A stretch of 54,736 nucleotides of DNA, taken from Planctomycetota bacterium. GTDB taxonomy: Bacteria > Planctomycetota > UBA1135 > UBA2386. Below, piece after piece: positions 43,562 through 51,061 of the stretch. Location of the stretch: assembly GCA_029936315.1 (NCBI GenBank), contig JAPYTD010000003.1, positions 70,933-125,668 of the forward strand, in the 5' to 3' direction. Both the position numbers and the translations under genes were made by a program. The notes beneath the pieces were generated by a model that saw only the letters and a program-made list of their open reading frames with translations, was not told the origin of the DNA and did no database searches. Positions within the stretch are counted from its first letter, which is position 1. The number at the start of each line of letters is the position of its first letter.

Positions 43562-43902
43562 AGGTAACGATGTTGCTGTGCCTGTTGGCGCTGCTGGTCG
43601 GCTGCGCGAGCGATTTGCCTTTCAGAACCTCGTTTGATAGCAGTGCCGGCACCGCATCGTGCGTGATCCTCGGCGATGGCTTTGTGCGTACTGGCGATCG
43701 GCGGATTCCGCTCGAAGCGTTCGTGCTGGAAATGCGGCAAACGGTCCGAGCGCTGAGCAAAGAAGATCGGCTGCGCTTCACCGTCGATTGGCGCGTCTCG
43801 CCAGACTTGCCCGATGAAGCGGCGGCGAGAATGGCCAGCGATGGCAACAACTACCTGATGCTGCAGTTGCAGATCATGGGAGTTCGCCAAGGCGGCCTTT
43901 GA
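43558..43902 (+). CDS. Small lipoprotein of unknown function
   Basis: 114 residues. Lipobox LLVGC after KVTMLLCLLALLVG. The mature part (TASCVILGDGFVRTGDRRIPLEAFVLEMRQTVRALSKEDRLRFTVDWRVSPDLPDEAAARM) has no recognised domain but resembles small ExbD/TolR-like periplasmic folds in spacing, without certainty. Translation coupled to ridA (ATGA overlap) and followed by the HAD gene after 10 bp, so it is part of the same transcript. Confidence 0.7.
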   Translation: MKVTMLLCLLALLVGCASDLPFRTSFDSSAGTASCVILGDGFVRTGDRRIPLEAFVLEMRQTVRALSKEDRLRFTVDWRVSPDLPDEAAARMASDGNNYLMLQLQIMGVRQGGL

Positions 43903-43912
43903 CGGAACCAAC

Positions 43913-44602
43913 ATGAGTCTGCTAACCGAGCACTGCCCGCCTGATCTGGTGATCTTCGACGTCGACGGAACCCTGCACAACACGTTCGCGTGGTGGGCGC
44001 CGGTAATCCGCGCTGGCGTCGCGCGCTTCGCTGAGCAGAACGGCATGGAGATCGAACTGCCCAATGTGCGCGAAGCCGAGGCGGTCGTCGGCATGAAAGA
44101 CGCTGGCGTTTGGGCGCCGTTCCTTCCCGAAGGCCACAAGGATCGTTGGTTTGATTTGCGCTCGGTTGTGCTGCCGATGGAGGTCGAAGAGGTCAGCCGC
44201 GGTGTCGACTACCTGTTTGCCGGGATTCGCCTGATGCTGCCCCACCTGCGTGAGATCGGCGTCAAGGTCGCGCTGGCCAGCAACTGCCGCACGGAATACA
44301 TGGACGCGATGATGAACGGCCAGGGCCTCAAGGCATTGTCGGACTGGCAGTTTTGCCTCGACAGCCCCGGCGTTGAGAGCAAGACCGACATGCTTGCTCG
44401 GGCGCAGGAAGTAGCTGGTGCACAAAAGGTTGTGATGGTCGGTGATCGCGAACCGGACCACGAGGCGGCGCTAGCTCACGGCTGGCCGTTTGTGTGGCGG
44501 CGCAATGATCGCTGCTCGATCGACACCGCCGATTGGGCCTGGGACGGAGATGCCAACGGCTTCTTGGCGGCGCTTGACCTGACCCCGATGGGGACCGGCT
44601 AA
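43913..44602 (+). CDS. HAD-superfamily hydrolase
   Basis: 229 residues. HAD motifs: I FDVDGTLHNTF, II ASNCRTEYMDAM (Ser/Asn), III a Lys in VESKTDMLARAQE, IV VVMVGDREPDHEAALAHG. Cap is a C1 four-helix type. These enzymes mostly act as phosphatases on small metabolites; the target here is unknown. Last of the coupled run beginning at the kynureninase-like gene, and followed by a GC hairpin at 44605-44627. Confidence 0.88.
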   Translation: MSLLTEHCPPDLVIFDVDGTLHNTFAWWAPVIRAGVARFAEQNGMEIELPNVREAEAVVGMKDAGVWAPFLPEGHKDRWFDLRSVVLPMEVEEVSRGVDYLFAGIRLMLPHLREIGVKVALASNCRTEYMDAMMNGQGLKALSDWQFCLDSPGVESKTDMLARAQEVAGAQKVVMVGDREPDHEAALAHGWPFVWRRNDRCSIDTADWAWDGDANGFLAALDLTPMGTG

Positions 44603-44604
44603 AT

Positions 44605-44627
44605 CGCCGGCACCTGGGGGGCCGGCG
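44605..44627 (+). terminator. GC-rich hairpin after the HAD gene
   Basis: CGCCGGC (44605-44611) and GCCGGCG (44621-44627) with a nine-base loop sit two bases past the HAD stop. A second small inverted pair (GGCGC/GCGCC) follows. No U run, so termination is probable but not certain. Confidence 0.5.
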
Positions 44628-44707
44628 CTTAGGCGCCAATCGAAGCAATTGCGAATAGACTGGCCGCGGCCCGTAACCCCGGCCCGCTCAGCACCCAAAC
44701 CCCGCCC

Positions 44708-45115
44708 ATGCAAGAAATCGCTTACTTCGTTGTCCCGGTACTCGTCGTGGTCCTCGCGTTCGGGCTGCTCAAGAGCTGGATGGACGCGGGCATCAAAGCT
44801 CGCAGCGAGCGAGTGAAGCTGCTTGAGGAGGCGTTGAGGAACCCCGCGATTGATCGCGCCACGGTCGAGTCGCTTACCTACCAGCTGACCGGCAACCGCA
44901 GCCCACACCATGGCGGCAGCAACAAGGTGATGGCGGTCGTGCTCGGCCTCGGTTGGCTTGGCCTGTTCGCCGGGATTGGCGTCTGGGTGCTTGGCGAAAT
45001 GGTCAACGACGTCGACGTCATCGCCGGCGGCATCATTACTTCGATCGCGTCGTTCGGTTTGGTGACCTACCCGTTTGCTCTGCGCGAACTCCAAGCGCGT
45101 CGCCTGCAATCCTAG
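44708..45115 (+). CDS. Small membrane protein (DUF6249-like)
   Basis: 135 residues. One N-terminal helix (IAYFVVPVLVVVLAFGLL), a charged middle (RSERVKLLEEALRNPAIDRATVESLTYQL), then two helices (VMAVVLGLGWLGLFAGIGVWVL and a GGIITSIASFGLVTYPF stretch). Layout fits DUF6249-type membrane proteins often encoded near sigma factors, though none is adjacent here. Function unknown. Confidence 0.68.
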   Translation: MQEIAYFVVPVLVVVLAFGLLKSWMDAGIKARSERVKLLEEALRNPAIDRATVESLTYQLTGNRSPHHGGSNKVMAVVLGLGWLGLFAGIGVWVLGEMVNDVDVIAGGIITSIASFGLVTYPFALRELQARRLQS

Positions 45116-45229
45116 TCCCCTGAAATCCCCGCCCAACGGACCAGCCTCTGAGGCCATGTCGTCGTCGCCAGAGCGGTCTGGCTGTGCAGCGCTGGCAGTG
45201 CGGTAGCGCCACCGGCTACACTTGAATGC

Positions 45230-45799
45230 GTGACCGAAGCCGGCCTGCCAACCCTCGAAGAACTGCAGCAACGCGCTGCTGCGCTGTTTGCGCAGTGGCG
45301 CGTATTGGATACCGCAGTCGAAATCGCATGGAACGGCCGCCTGTCGACCACCGCGGGCCGCGCGTTCGTGCGCAGTGGTCGCATCGAACTCAACCCCAAG
45401 CTGCTAGCCGAGGCGTGCGATCAGGTCGAAGTCGTGCTGATCCACGAAGCGGCGCACGTGGCGGCGTTTCGGTTGTTTGGCGAACACATCCCCGCCCACG
45501 GCCGGCACTGGCGTTCTCTGATGCGCATCGCCGGTCAGCAACCAGAAATCACCCACAAGCTGCCTGTCGAGCACCTTCGCCGCAAGAAGCCCAAGCGCAA
45601 GCGGCGCTCTCTGTCTCTGTACTTGCGGATGTGCGGCTCGTGCGGCGAACGCGTCGTGCTCGAACAAGTTCGCTATGGCCGTTGCGGTGGCTGCTCAAGC
45701 CGCGATAACTATCTGGTCGTCAAGACGCAGGCCAGTGCCGCCGGTCGCCGCGCGCTGCTGCGCATGAGTGATGGTCAGGTGCGAGCGCACTTTTCGTGA
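45230..45799 (+). CDS. SprT-like zinc metalloprotease-fold protein
   Basis: 189 residues from GTG 45230. SprT-like domain with LIHEAAHVAAFRLFG (HEXXH-type: HEAAH) and the third ligand His in HGRHWRSLM. After a basic stretch (RRKKPKRKRRS) comes a zinc ribbon: MCGSCGERVVLEQVRYGRCGGCSS. SprT/Spartan proteins act on DNA-protein crosslinks in eukaryotes; bacterial members are less studied, and the basic linker plus ribbon fits nucleic-acid binding. Stop overlaps the XdhC gene start by 4 bp. Confidence 0.87.
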   Translation: MTEAGLPTLEELQQRAAALFAQWRVLDTAVEIAWNGRLSTTAGRAFVRSGRIELNPKLLAEACDQVEVVLIHEAAHVAAFRLFGEHIPAHGRHWRSLMRIAGQQPEITHKLPVEHLRRKKPKRKRRSLSLYLRMCGSCGERVVLEQVRYGRCGGCSSRDNYLVVKTQASAAGRRALLRMSDGQVRAHFS

Positions 45800-46707
45800 G
45801 CACCACGTGGCCCTACTGTGTTCGCCCATCTGTGCCCGCCCAACCCGACATTTTTGAAGAGATCGTGCGCTTGCGCGCCGAAGGCACTCCCGCGGCGTTG
45901 GCGACCATCGTCGGCACGCGCGGTTCGACGCCGGGCCGCGCGACCATGCGTCTTTTGGTGTTGGGTGATGGTACGTTCCTGGGCACGGTTGGTGGCGGCT
46001 GCCTCGAAGCAGAGGTCTACGACGCGGCGCTGCAGGTGCTGGCCGATGAGAAGCCGCAATCGCTGAAGTTTCGACTGACTGAAAAGGACTCGCCGGACTC
46101 AGGTCTGATGTGCGGCGGGGAGGTGACCATCTTTGTGGAACCGATAACAACACCCGTTCTGTGGATCTTTGGCGGCGGCCACGTCAGCAAGGCGTTGGCG
46201 CAGGTCGCAGCTCTAGCCGGCTTCCGGGTCACGATCGCCGACGATCGCGAGATGTATGCGACCGGCGAACGCTTCCCCGAGGCGCACGGCACGGTCACCG
46301 CGCCGTTCCCCGAAGCAGTTGCGCAGATGCCCATCCAGCAAAACAGCTACGGCATCGTGGTGACGCGCGGCCACAAGGAAGACGGCGTGGTGCTCGAGGC
46401 ATTCGCCAGGCGCTTTGCTGCTGGGGAACGTTTGCGTTTCCTAGGCATGATTGGCAGCAAGACCAAGCAGGCATTGCTTTGGAAGCACTTGAGCTCCGAA
46501 GGGGCTGGCGACGACTTCCTCGACAGCGTGCGAACCCCGATGGGCGTCTACCTGGGCGGCCGGACCCACGAGGAGATAGCCGTGAGCGTCGTTGCCGAAC
46601 TGATCGCGGTGCGCCGCCTCGGCCACGATCTGAAGGATAGCTGGGCCGAACGCGACCAGGACCCGGCCCGCAACGAGGGCGTGCGCGACCTCCCTGATGA
46701 TGCCTGA
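45796..46707 (+). CDS. XdhC/CoxI-family molybdenum-cofactor maturation protein
   Basis: 303 residues from GTG 45796. Both XdhC domains: N-terminal PAALATIVGTRGSTPGRATMRLLVL and TVGGGCLEAEVYDAAL, with CGGEVTIFVEP, then C-terminal Rossmann part LWIFGGGHVSKALAQVAALAGFRVTIADDRE and YGIVVTRGHKEDGVVLEAF, LRFLGMIGSKTK. XdhC binds Moco, aids sulfuration and loads it onto xanthine dehydrogenase-type enzymes. No molybdenum hydroxylase gene is in the window; the moaA gene at 4 kb is the only other Moco locus. Coupled to the SprT-like gene by overlap. Confidence 0.93.
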   Translation: MSTTWPYCVRPSVPAQPDIFEEIVRLRAEGTPAALATIVGTRGSTPGRATMRLLVLGDGTFLGTVGGGCLEAEVYDAALQVLADEKPQSLKFRLTEKDSPDSGLMCGGEVTIFVEPITTPVLWIFGGGHVSKALAQVAALAGFRVTIADDREMYATGERFPEAHGTVTAPFPEAVAQMPIQQNSYGIVVTRGHKEDGVVLEAFARRFAAGERLRFLGMIGSKTKQALLWKHLSSEGAGDDFLDSVRTPMGVYLGGRTHEEIAVSVVAELIAVRRLGHDLKDSWAERDQDPARNEGVRDLPDDA

Positions 46708-46872
46708 GGGCTCTGCTTGGCTCAGTTTCGCCCCTCCGGACGGCCCGGGTGGGCCTTCGAGGCTGTTATTTGTCCCGCATCGAACCCAACGATCGCCCCG
46801 GCCGTTGTCTCGGCGCACCCCCCTCGGCAGAATGTTTCGCCCCCTCCCGACTCGCACCCCAACGCGAACCCA

Positions 46873-47904
46873 ATGACGCCCAAGTTCCTCGCTGCCAGTT
46901 TGATCGCCCTCGTGGCTGCTACGGCCGCCACTGCTCAGTCCGATAAGGTCACTCTTCACAACGGCACCGTTGTGAAGGACATCAAGGTCATCTCCTTCGA
47001 TGTGCGCAACCTGCGCCTCAGGCGCAGTGGCAGCACGGAGTCGATTGCAAGTGATCAGATTGCGAAGGTCGAGCTTGGAAAGTTCGAAAAGGTCTACGCC
47101 CGCGGCATGCGTGAGCCCGGCATCATGTTGACCATGGCGCGCGAGCAACTCGCCGCCAAGAACATGGTCATGGCGCAACTCGGCTTCATTGGCGCTGCCA
47201 AGACCTTCTTCGATTACAGTTCGCCTTCTGAGGCGGTGAGCTCGCTCAACGAATTGCGCACGGTGATGCCCGAGGCTGGCTTGGTTCCAGAGGTGCACCG
47301 CATGAAGTTTGAGTACTACCTCGGCACCGGTCCGAAGGGCGCCGGCAACGCGCTCAAGGTCGCCAAGAAGTACGAGTCCGATGCGATTGGTGGTGCTTGG
47401 CCGTCGGGCTTCTCCGTCGAGGCGAAGTTCCTCATAGCGATTTCAACGCCGGCTACTGCGCCCGAGTACCAAACCAAGCTGCGCGGCATCATCACCCAGG
47501 CGCGCGCGACGAACCCGGTCATCAGCCACCGCGCCAACGTCGAGTTGGCCCACAGTCTGCGCAAGACCGACCAAGTCGATGAAGCGAAGCGCATCTACGA
47601 CAACATCGCCAAGCGCACCAACGTCGACCAGAATTCGCGCGCCGGCGCCTACCTCGGCCTTGGCCAGATCATGTTCAACACGGGCGATAAGGCGAAGGCA
47701 CGCGAAGCGCTGCTGATGTTCTTGCGCGTTCGCCTTGAGACCCGCGATGCATGGCCAAGCCTGCAGGCCGAAGCGCTCTACAGCAGCATGCAAGCTGCTC
47801 GCAAGTGGGGCGGCCCGGAGAGCAACTACATCCGCAGTCGTTGCCGTCGCATGCTGCTGAACGAGTTCCCGAACTCGGAATGGGCCAAGCAGGCGAAGAA
47901 CTAA
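46873..47904 (+). CDS. Secreted TPR-like protein
   Basis: 343 residues from ATG 46873 at a signal peptide (FLAASLIALVAATAATAQ). A short N-terminal beta part (VTLHNGTVVKDIKVISFDVRNLRLRRSGSTESI) resembles the small beta domain seen at the start of some secreted TPR proteins. The rest is helical with TPR spacing (ANVELAHSLRKTDQVDEAKRIYDNIAKRTN; AYLGLGQIMFNTGDKAKAREAL). Probably periplasmic. The 165 bp before it contain a GC hairpin near 46741 but no gene. plsC begins 6 bp after its stop. Confidence 0.75.
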   Translation: MTPKFLAASLIALVAATAATAQSDKVTLHNGTVVKDIKVISFDVRNLRLRRSGSTESIASDQIAKVELGKFEKVYARGMREPGIMLTMAREQLAAKNMVMAQLGFIGAAKTFFDYSSPSEAVSSLNELRTVMPEAGLVPEVHRMKFEYYLGTGPKGAGNALKVAKKYESDAIGGAWPSGFSVEAKFLIAISTPATAPEYQTKLRGIITQARATNPVISHRANVELAHSLRKTDQVDEAKRIYDNIAKRTNVDQNSRAGAYLGLGQIMFNTGDKAKAREALLMFLRVRLETRDAWPSLQAEALYSSMQAARKWGGPESNYIRSRCRRMLLNEFPNSEWAKQAKN

Positions 47905-47909
47905 GCCAG

Positions 47910-48668
47910 TTGCCTACTTCCGCTCGCACACTGGACTTTGGGCGCCTTGCCCGGCCGTCGTCGCGACTGGACAGCGCCGTGTTCTGGGTGTTCCACACGG
48001 TGGTCCGGCTGTTCTTCCGGATCTGCTTTCGCTTTCGCATCGAAGGCGCACCCCCGAAGAGTGGCGGCTATGTGCTGGTCGCCAACCACACGTCGTTTCT
48101 GGATCCGCTGCTCCTCGGCGCTTCTCTGCGTCGCCGCGTTGTTTACTTGATGACGGAGACGGTGTGGCGTTCGAAGTCGACGGGCTGGTTCTACCGCTGG
48201 AACCGTTCGATCCCGCTTAGTGCGCGCGGTGGCAACCGTGACGCCTTGCGCGTGGCACGGGATGTTCTCCAGCAGGAGCGCGTTGTCGGGATCTTTCCGG
48301 AAGGGGGCCTCAGCCGCGACGGCAAGCTGATGCTCGGCAGTCCCGGTGCGGTTTCACTCGTGCTCAACCAAGGCGTGCCGATCGTGCCGGTTGGCATCGT
48401 CGGTGCGAATGATGTGATGCCAGCCTCGGGTGGCCTGCGCTTTCGTCGGGTGACGGTGCGTTATGGCGAGCCGATCATGCCCGAAGAGGTTGCGGTGCTT
48501 GGCACGGACCGCCGCACGCGGCTGCGTGATGCGACCTACCTGATCATGCAGCGCATCGCGGAGCTGACTGGCCAGACTGCGCGCGAAGATGTGCTTGCAG
48601 CTGCGAACAGCGGTACCGTTGCCAGTGAGTCGGTCCCGCCCGACGTCCAGCCGACGACCAGCCACTAG
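47910..48668 (+). CDS. 1-acyl-glycerol-3-phosphate acyltransferase (PlsC-like)
   Basis: 252 residues from TTG 47910, the only in-frame start before the first helix. Acyltransferase motifs: HX4D as NHTSFLD, the GNR/RxG region (PLSARGGNRDALRVA), FPEGGLSRDG (FPEG), and VPIVPVGIVG. Transfers a second acyl chain to make phosphatidic acid at the membrane. A membrane helix (FWVFHTVVRLFFRICFRF) precedes. Gene begins 6 bp after the TPR-like gene. The non-ATG start is a guess from spacing. Confidence 0.88.
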   Translation: MPTSARTLDFGRLARPSSRLDSAVFWVFHTVVRLFFRICFRFRIEGAPPKSGGYVLVANHTSFLDPLLLGASLRRRVVYLMTETVWRSKSTGWFYRWNRSIPLSARGGNRDALRVARDVLQQERVVGIFPEGGLSRDGKLMLGSPGAVSLVLNQGVPIVPVGIVGANDVMPASGGLRFRRVTVRYGEPIMPEEVAVLGTDRRTRLRDATYLIMQRIAELTGQTAREDVLAAANSGTVASESVPPDVQPTTSH

Positions 48669-48730
48669 TCGAGTTCCGCTTTGGCCAGTTTTTTGGCCCA
48701 CAAGTACTCGTCGCCTTCCACACCTCCTGC

Positions 48731-49297
48731 ATGGAAGGGAGTAAGCAGTGGGGATGGGTTTTACGGCAGGCACGGCTGGTGCTCAGTCGCTACCGCGATG
48801 CGCCGACGCGCGCAGCTTGTGAGGACATTGCGCAAGAAGCATCGTTGCTCACGTGGAAATGGGCGGATCGCCTCAAGGATGATGAGCGGTTGGGTGCTGC
48901 CGTGCGCACGATCGCCCGGCGGCATCGCAACCGTTCGTTGATTGCCGAGCAAAAGCGGCGTTGGCTGCACTACGTCGACTTTGCTGGCATCCAGGATGCC
49001 GAGCCGGATGTGCCCGAACCTGAGGGCGTCAGCCTGTGCATCGGCGGCCGCACCGTTGCCCTGCCGTGGGCCCGGCGCCGTCTGGCGCGTGTGCTGAGTT
49101 GTCTGCCAGTGCTCGACCAGAAGCTGCTGCTTGGCTTTCACGAGGGCTTCTGCTGCGCCGAGCTCGCCAGCCGCTTCGGCCGCACCGAGGACTGCATCAA
49201 GAGCCGTATCTGTCGCGCGCGACGACGCGTGCGAACTGTGTTTGAGGATCTCGTTCGATCGTCGGGCGACCTCGAAGAACCTGAGTTGGAGGAGTAG
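48731..49297 (+). CDS. RNA polymerase sigma factor, ECF-like
   Basis: 188 residues. Region 2-like helices (CEDIAQEASLLTWKWADRL, LGAAVRTIARRHRNRSLIAEQKRR) and a region 4 HTH (LLGFHEGFCCAELASRFGRTEDCIKSRICRARRRVRTVF). A short insertion lies between them (DAEPDVPEPEGVSL). The gene directly downstream, 3 bp later, encodes a secreted TPR-like protein rather than an anti-sigma factor, so control may be unusual. Targets unknown. Confidence 0.85.
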   Translation: MEGSKQWGWVLRQARLVLSRYRDAPTRAACEDIAQEASLLTWKWADRLKDDERLGAAVRTIARRHRNRSLIAEQKRRWLHYVDFAGIQDAEPDVPEPEGVSLCIGGRTVALPWARRRLARVLSCLPVLDQKLLLGFHEGFCCAELASRFGRTEDCIKSRICRARRRVRTVFEDLVRSSGDLEEPELEE

Positions 49298-49299
49298 AG

Positions 49300-50262
49300 A
49301 TGATGATGTTGCGATTGTTGTTGGTGGGCTGTTTGTCGTTCGGCTGTGTTGTTGCGCAAGGCTCGAACAAGGAGCCGGTGTCTGCGACCAAGACTGCCGA
49401 TCGGGGTTCACTCGATCAGGGTCCACTCGATCAGGGTCCACTGCAGAAGCCTGCGCCAAAGTTCAGCGCCGATGCGCGCGTAGCTCTCGCCGCAGTGCGC
49501 AAGCTCGTCAAGGAGAGCCGCAAGGTCACTGGGCCGGCGCGCAGCCGCAAGCTTGAGCTGGCTGCCGCGGCGTTTGATTCGCTTGTGGCGCAGTTCCAAA
49601 AGGAACCGGCCGTAGCCGCGTACTGCGCATGGAACGCAGCCGAAACCTGGCAGCGCCACGGCAGTGCGCCGTTGGCTGAAAAGGACTACCTGTACGCAGC
49701 CAAGGCCGATGCCCTGCGTTATGGCCAACGCGGCCTGCTCGGGGCGGCGCACATGCAGCGCCGCCAGCAGCGCGTCGCGGATGCGATGAAGACCTACGCA
49801 AAGGCCGAGGCGGTCGACCCGCGCACGTCGCGCGCCCAGGAGGCGCGGCTGTGGGTTGCTCGTCTGCTGCTCGCCGGCAAGCAGGTGGACAAGGCGATCG
49901 AGAAGTTCCAAGCAGCTCTCGAAAGTGCGCCAACCACGCGTCAGGCGATCGAGACCGCCGACTACCTGGCCAAGGCATGGATCGTCAAAGGAGACCTCGA
50001 GTCGGCTGGGTTCGTGATCGACCACGCGCGCACCTTGGTCCAGGACGAAAAGAACGGCGACCCGATTGTTGCCGAACGTCTGCGCCGCGCCTTCGAGCGC
50101 ATGCGTGCCCATCGCGCCCTACAACAAGCTAGCGACGAGAAGTTTGATGTCGCTGGCGATGCCGTTCGTCTCGACGAGCATCGCAAGCGAGCCGCCAAGA
50201 AGGCGCGCGGCAAGAAACGCAAGAAGTCCAAAAAGACCAAGAAGGCGAAGCAGGCCAAGTAG
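49300..50262 (+). CDS. Secreted TPR-like protein with Lys-rich C-terminus
   Basis: 320 residues; three consecutive ATG codons (49300-49308) make the exact start unclear. Signal sequence RLLLVGCLSFGCVVAQG, which holds possible lipoboxes (LVGC, SFGC). A short DNA repeat (about 15 bp, near 49404-49440) encodes SLDQGPLDQGPLQ. TPR-like helices follow (AYCAWNAAETWQRHGSAPLAEKDYLYAAK; ARLWVARLLLAGKQVDKAIEKFQAAL). The last 25 residues are Lys/Arg-rich (KKARGKKRKKSKKTKK). Follows the sigma-factor gene by 3 bp. Confidence 0.75.
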   Translation: MMMLRLLLVGCLSFGCVVAQGSNKEPVSATKTADRGSLDQGPLDQGPLQKPAPKFSADARVALAAVRKLVKESRKVTGPARSRKLELAAAAFDSLVAQFQKEPAVAAYCAWNAAETWQRHGSAPLAEKDYLYAAKADALRYGQRGLLGAAHMQRRQQRVADAMKTYAKAEAVDPRTSRAQEARLWVARLLLAGKQVDKAIEKFQAALESAPTTRQAIETADYLAKAWIVKGDLESAGFVIDHARTLVQDEKNGDPIVAERLRRAFERMRAHRALQQASDEKFDVAGDAVRLDEHRKRAAKKARGKKRKKSKKTKKAKQAK

Positions 50263-50300
50263 TGCGATCACCGGGCCAGCTGCCTTGCTACCATTCGCGC

Positions 50301-50747
50301 ATGATGCGACGGCTGTCCCGCGTGTTCTTGTTGCCCGCCCTGATGCTCACATCGTGCGCGATCCCCAACACGATCGAGATGCTCCAAGACAGCTCCCCGC
50401 CACCCGAGTTCGGCCGCCCCGGTTGGGTGCGCACGTTCGCCGGAGTCGGTGGTTGGGTCGGTGGGATCGTCGGCGGCATAGCTTCCCTAGCGACGCTGCC
50501 GATCACGTATCCCCTGAGTCTTGTGGCCGACGAAGGCCTTGGCGAGCACTCCGCCGACGAACTGATCCTGGCCCCCGCCGTCGGCATGGCGGCTGTCGGG
50601 CACTGTCTCTTTGGCCTGCCTGCAGACTTCGTGCACTGGACCTTCTACCGCGCCTGGGTCACACCAGTCGATCCAGTGACGAGCTATGAACTTGTGCCAC
50701 TGGATCCCATTGCGTTGCCAAAGGCTGCCGCGAAAACGGGTGGCTAG
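50301..50747 (+). CDS. Small lipoprotein of unknown function
   Basis: 148 residues from ATG 50301. Lipobox LMLTSC. The mature part has a Gly-rich membrane-like stretch (VGGWVGGIVGGIASLATLPITYPLSLVADEGLG) and a second hydrophobic region (LAPAVGMAAVGHCLFGLPADFVHWTFY). No domain recognised. Lies 38 bp after the Lys-rich TPR gene and 39 bp before tRNA-Val. Confidence 0.68.
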   Translation: MMRRLSRVFLLPALMLTSCAIPNTIEMLQDSSPPPEFGRPGWVRTFAGVGGWVGGIVGGIASLATLPITYPLSLVADEGLGEHSADELILAPAVGMAAVGHCLFGLPADFVHWTFYRAWVTPVDPVTSYELVPLDPIALPKAAAKTGG

Positions 50748-50786
50748 ACGCGGCAGTCTGAGCCGCTAGACTCTTCGCCCCCGAAA

Positions 50787-50862
50787 GGGCGATTAGCTCA
50801 GTTGGTAGAGCGCCTCCCTTACAAGGAGGATGTCGGCGGTTCGAGCCCGTCATCGCCCACCA
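50787..50862 (+). tRNA. tRNA-Val (anticodon TAC)
   Basis: 76 bases with the 3' CCA encoded. Acceptor GGGCGAT pairs with ATCGCCC; D-arm contains TAGCTCAGTTGGTAGAGC; anticodon stem CCTCC/GGAGG with loop CTTACAA gives anticodon TAC, reading GTA/GTG valine codons; T-arm TTCGAGC has the normal sequence. The discriminator base is A. This is the only tRNA I find in the window. Confidence 0.96.
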
Positions 50863-50882
50863 GTCCGCATCGCTGCCGCAGG

Positions 50883-50996
50883 CTACTTGCCCCGTCGAAA
50901 GTCAGGATTGGGTTTGGGCATGCCGGCGTTGATCGACTGCAAGTAGACATCGAGCCGTTCGCTTGGGCGAGCAGCCGGCTGACGCCCATACACGCG
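50883..50996 (-). pseudogene. Remnant of a sulfatase C-terminus
   Basis: About 37 codons on the minus strand ending at 50883. The segment ERLDVYLQSINAGMPKPNPDFR resembles the ends of planctomycete sulfatases, where a helix is followed by M-P-x-P-N-P-D. Neither the CxPSR active-site region nor any other sulfatase part is found upstream. It lies 20 bp from the tRNA-Val gene. By-eye match only. Confidence 0.4.
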
Positions 50997-51061
50997 CCGC
51001 ACCGCAACCAAGCCTCCTTGGTTTCCATGGCTCACGGTCGTCGTGGTAACCTCCGGCCCAC

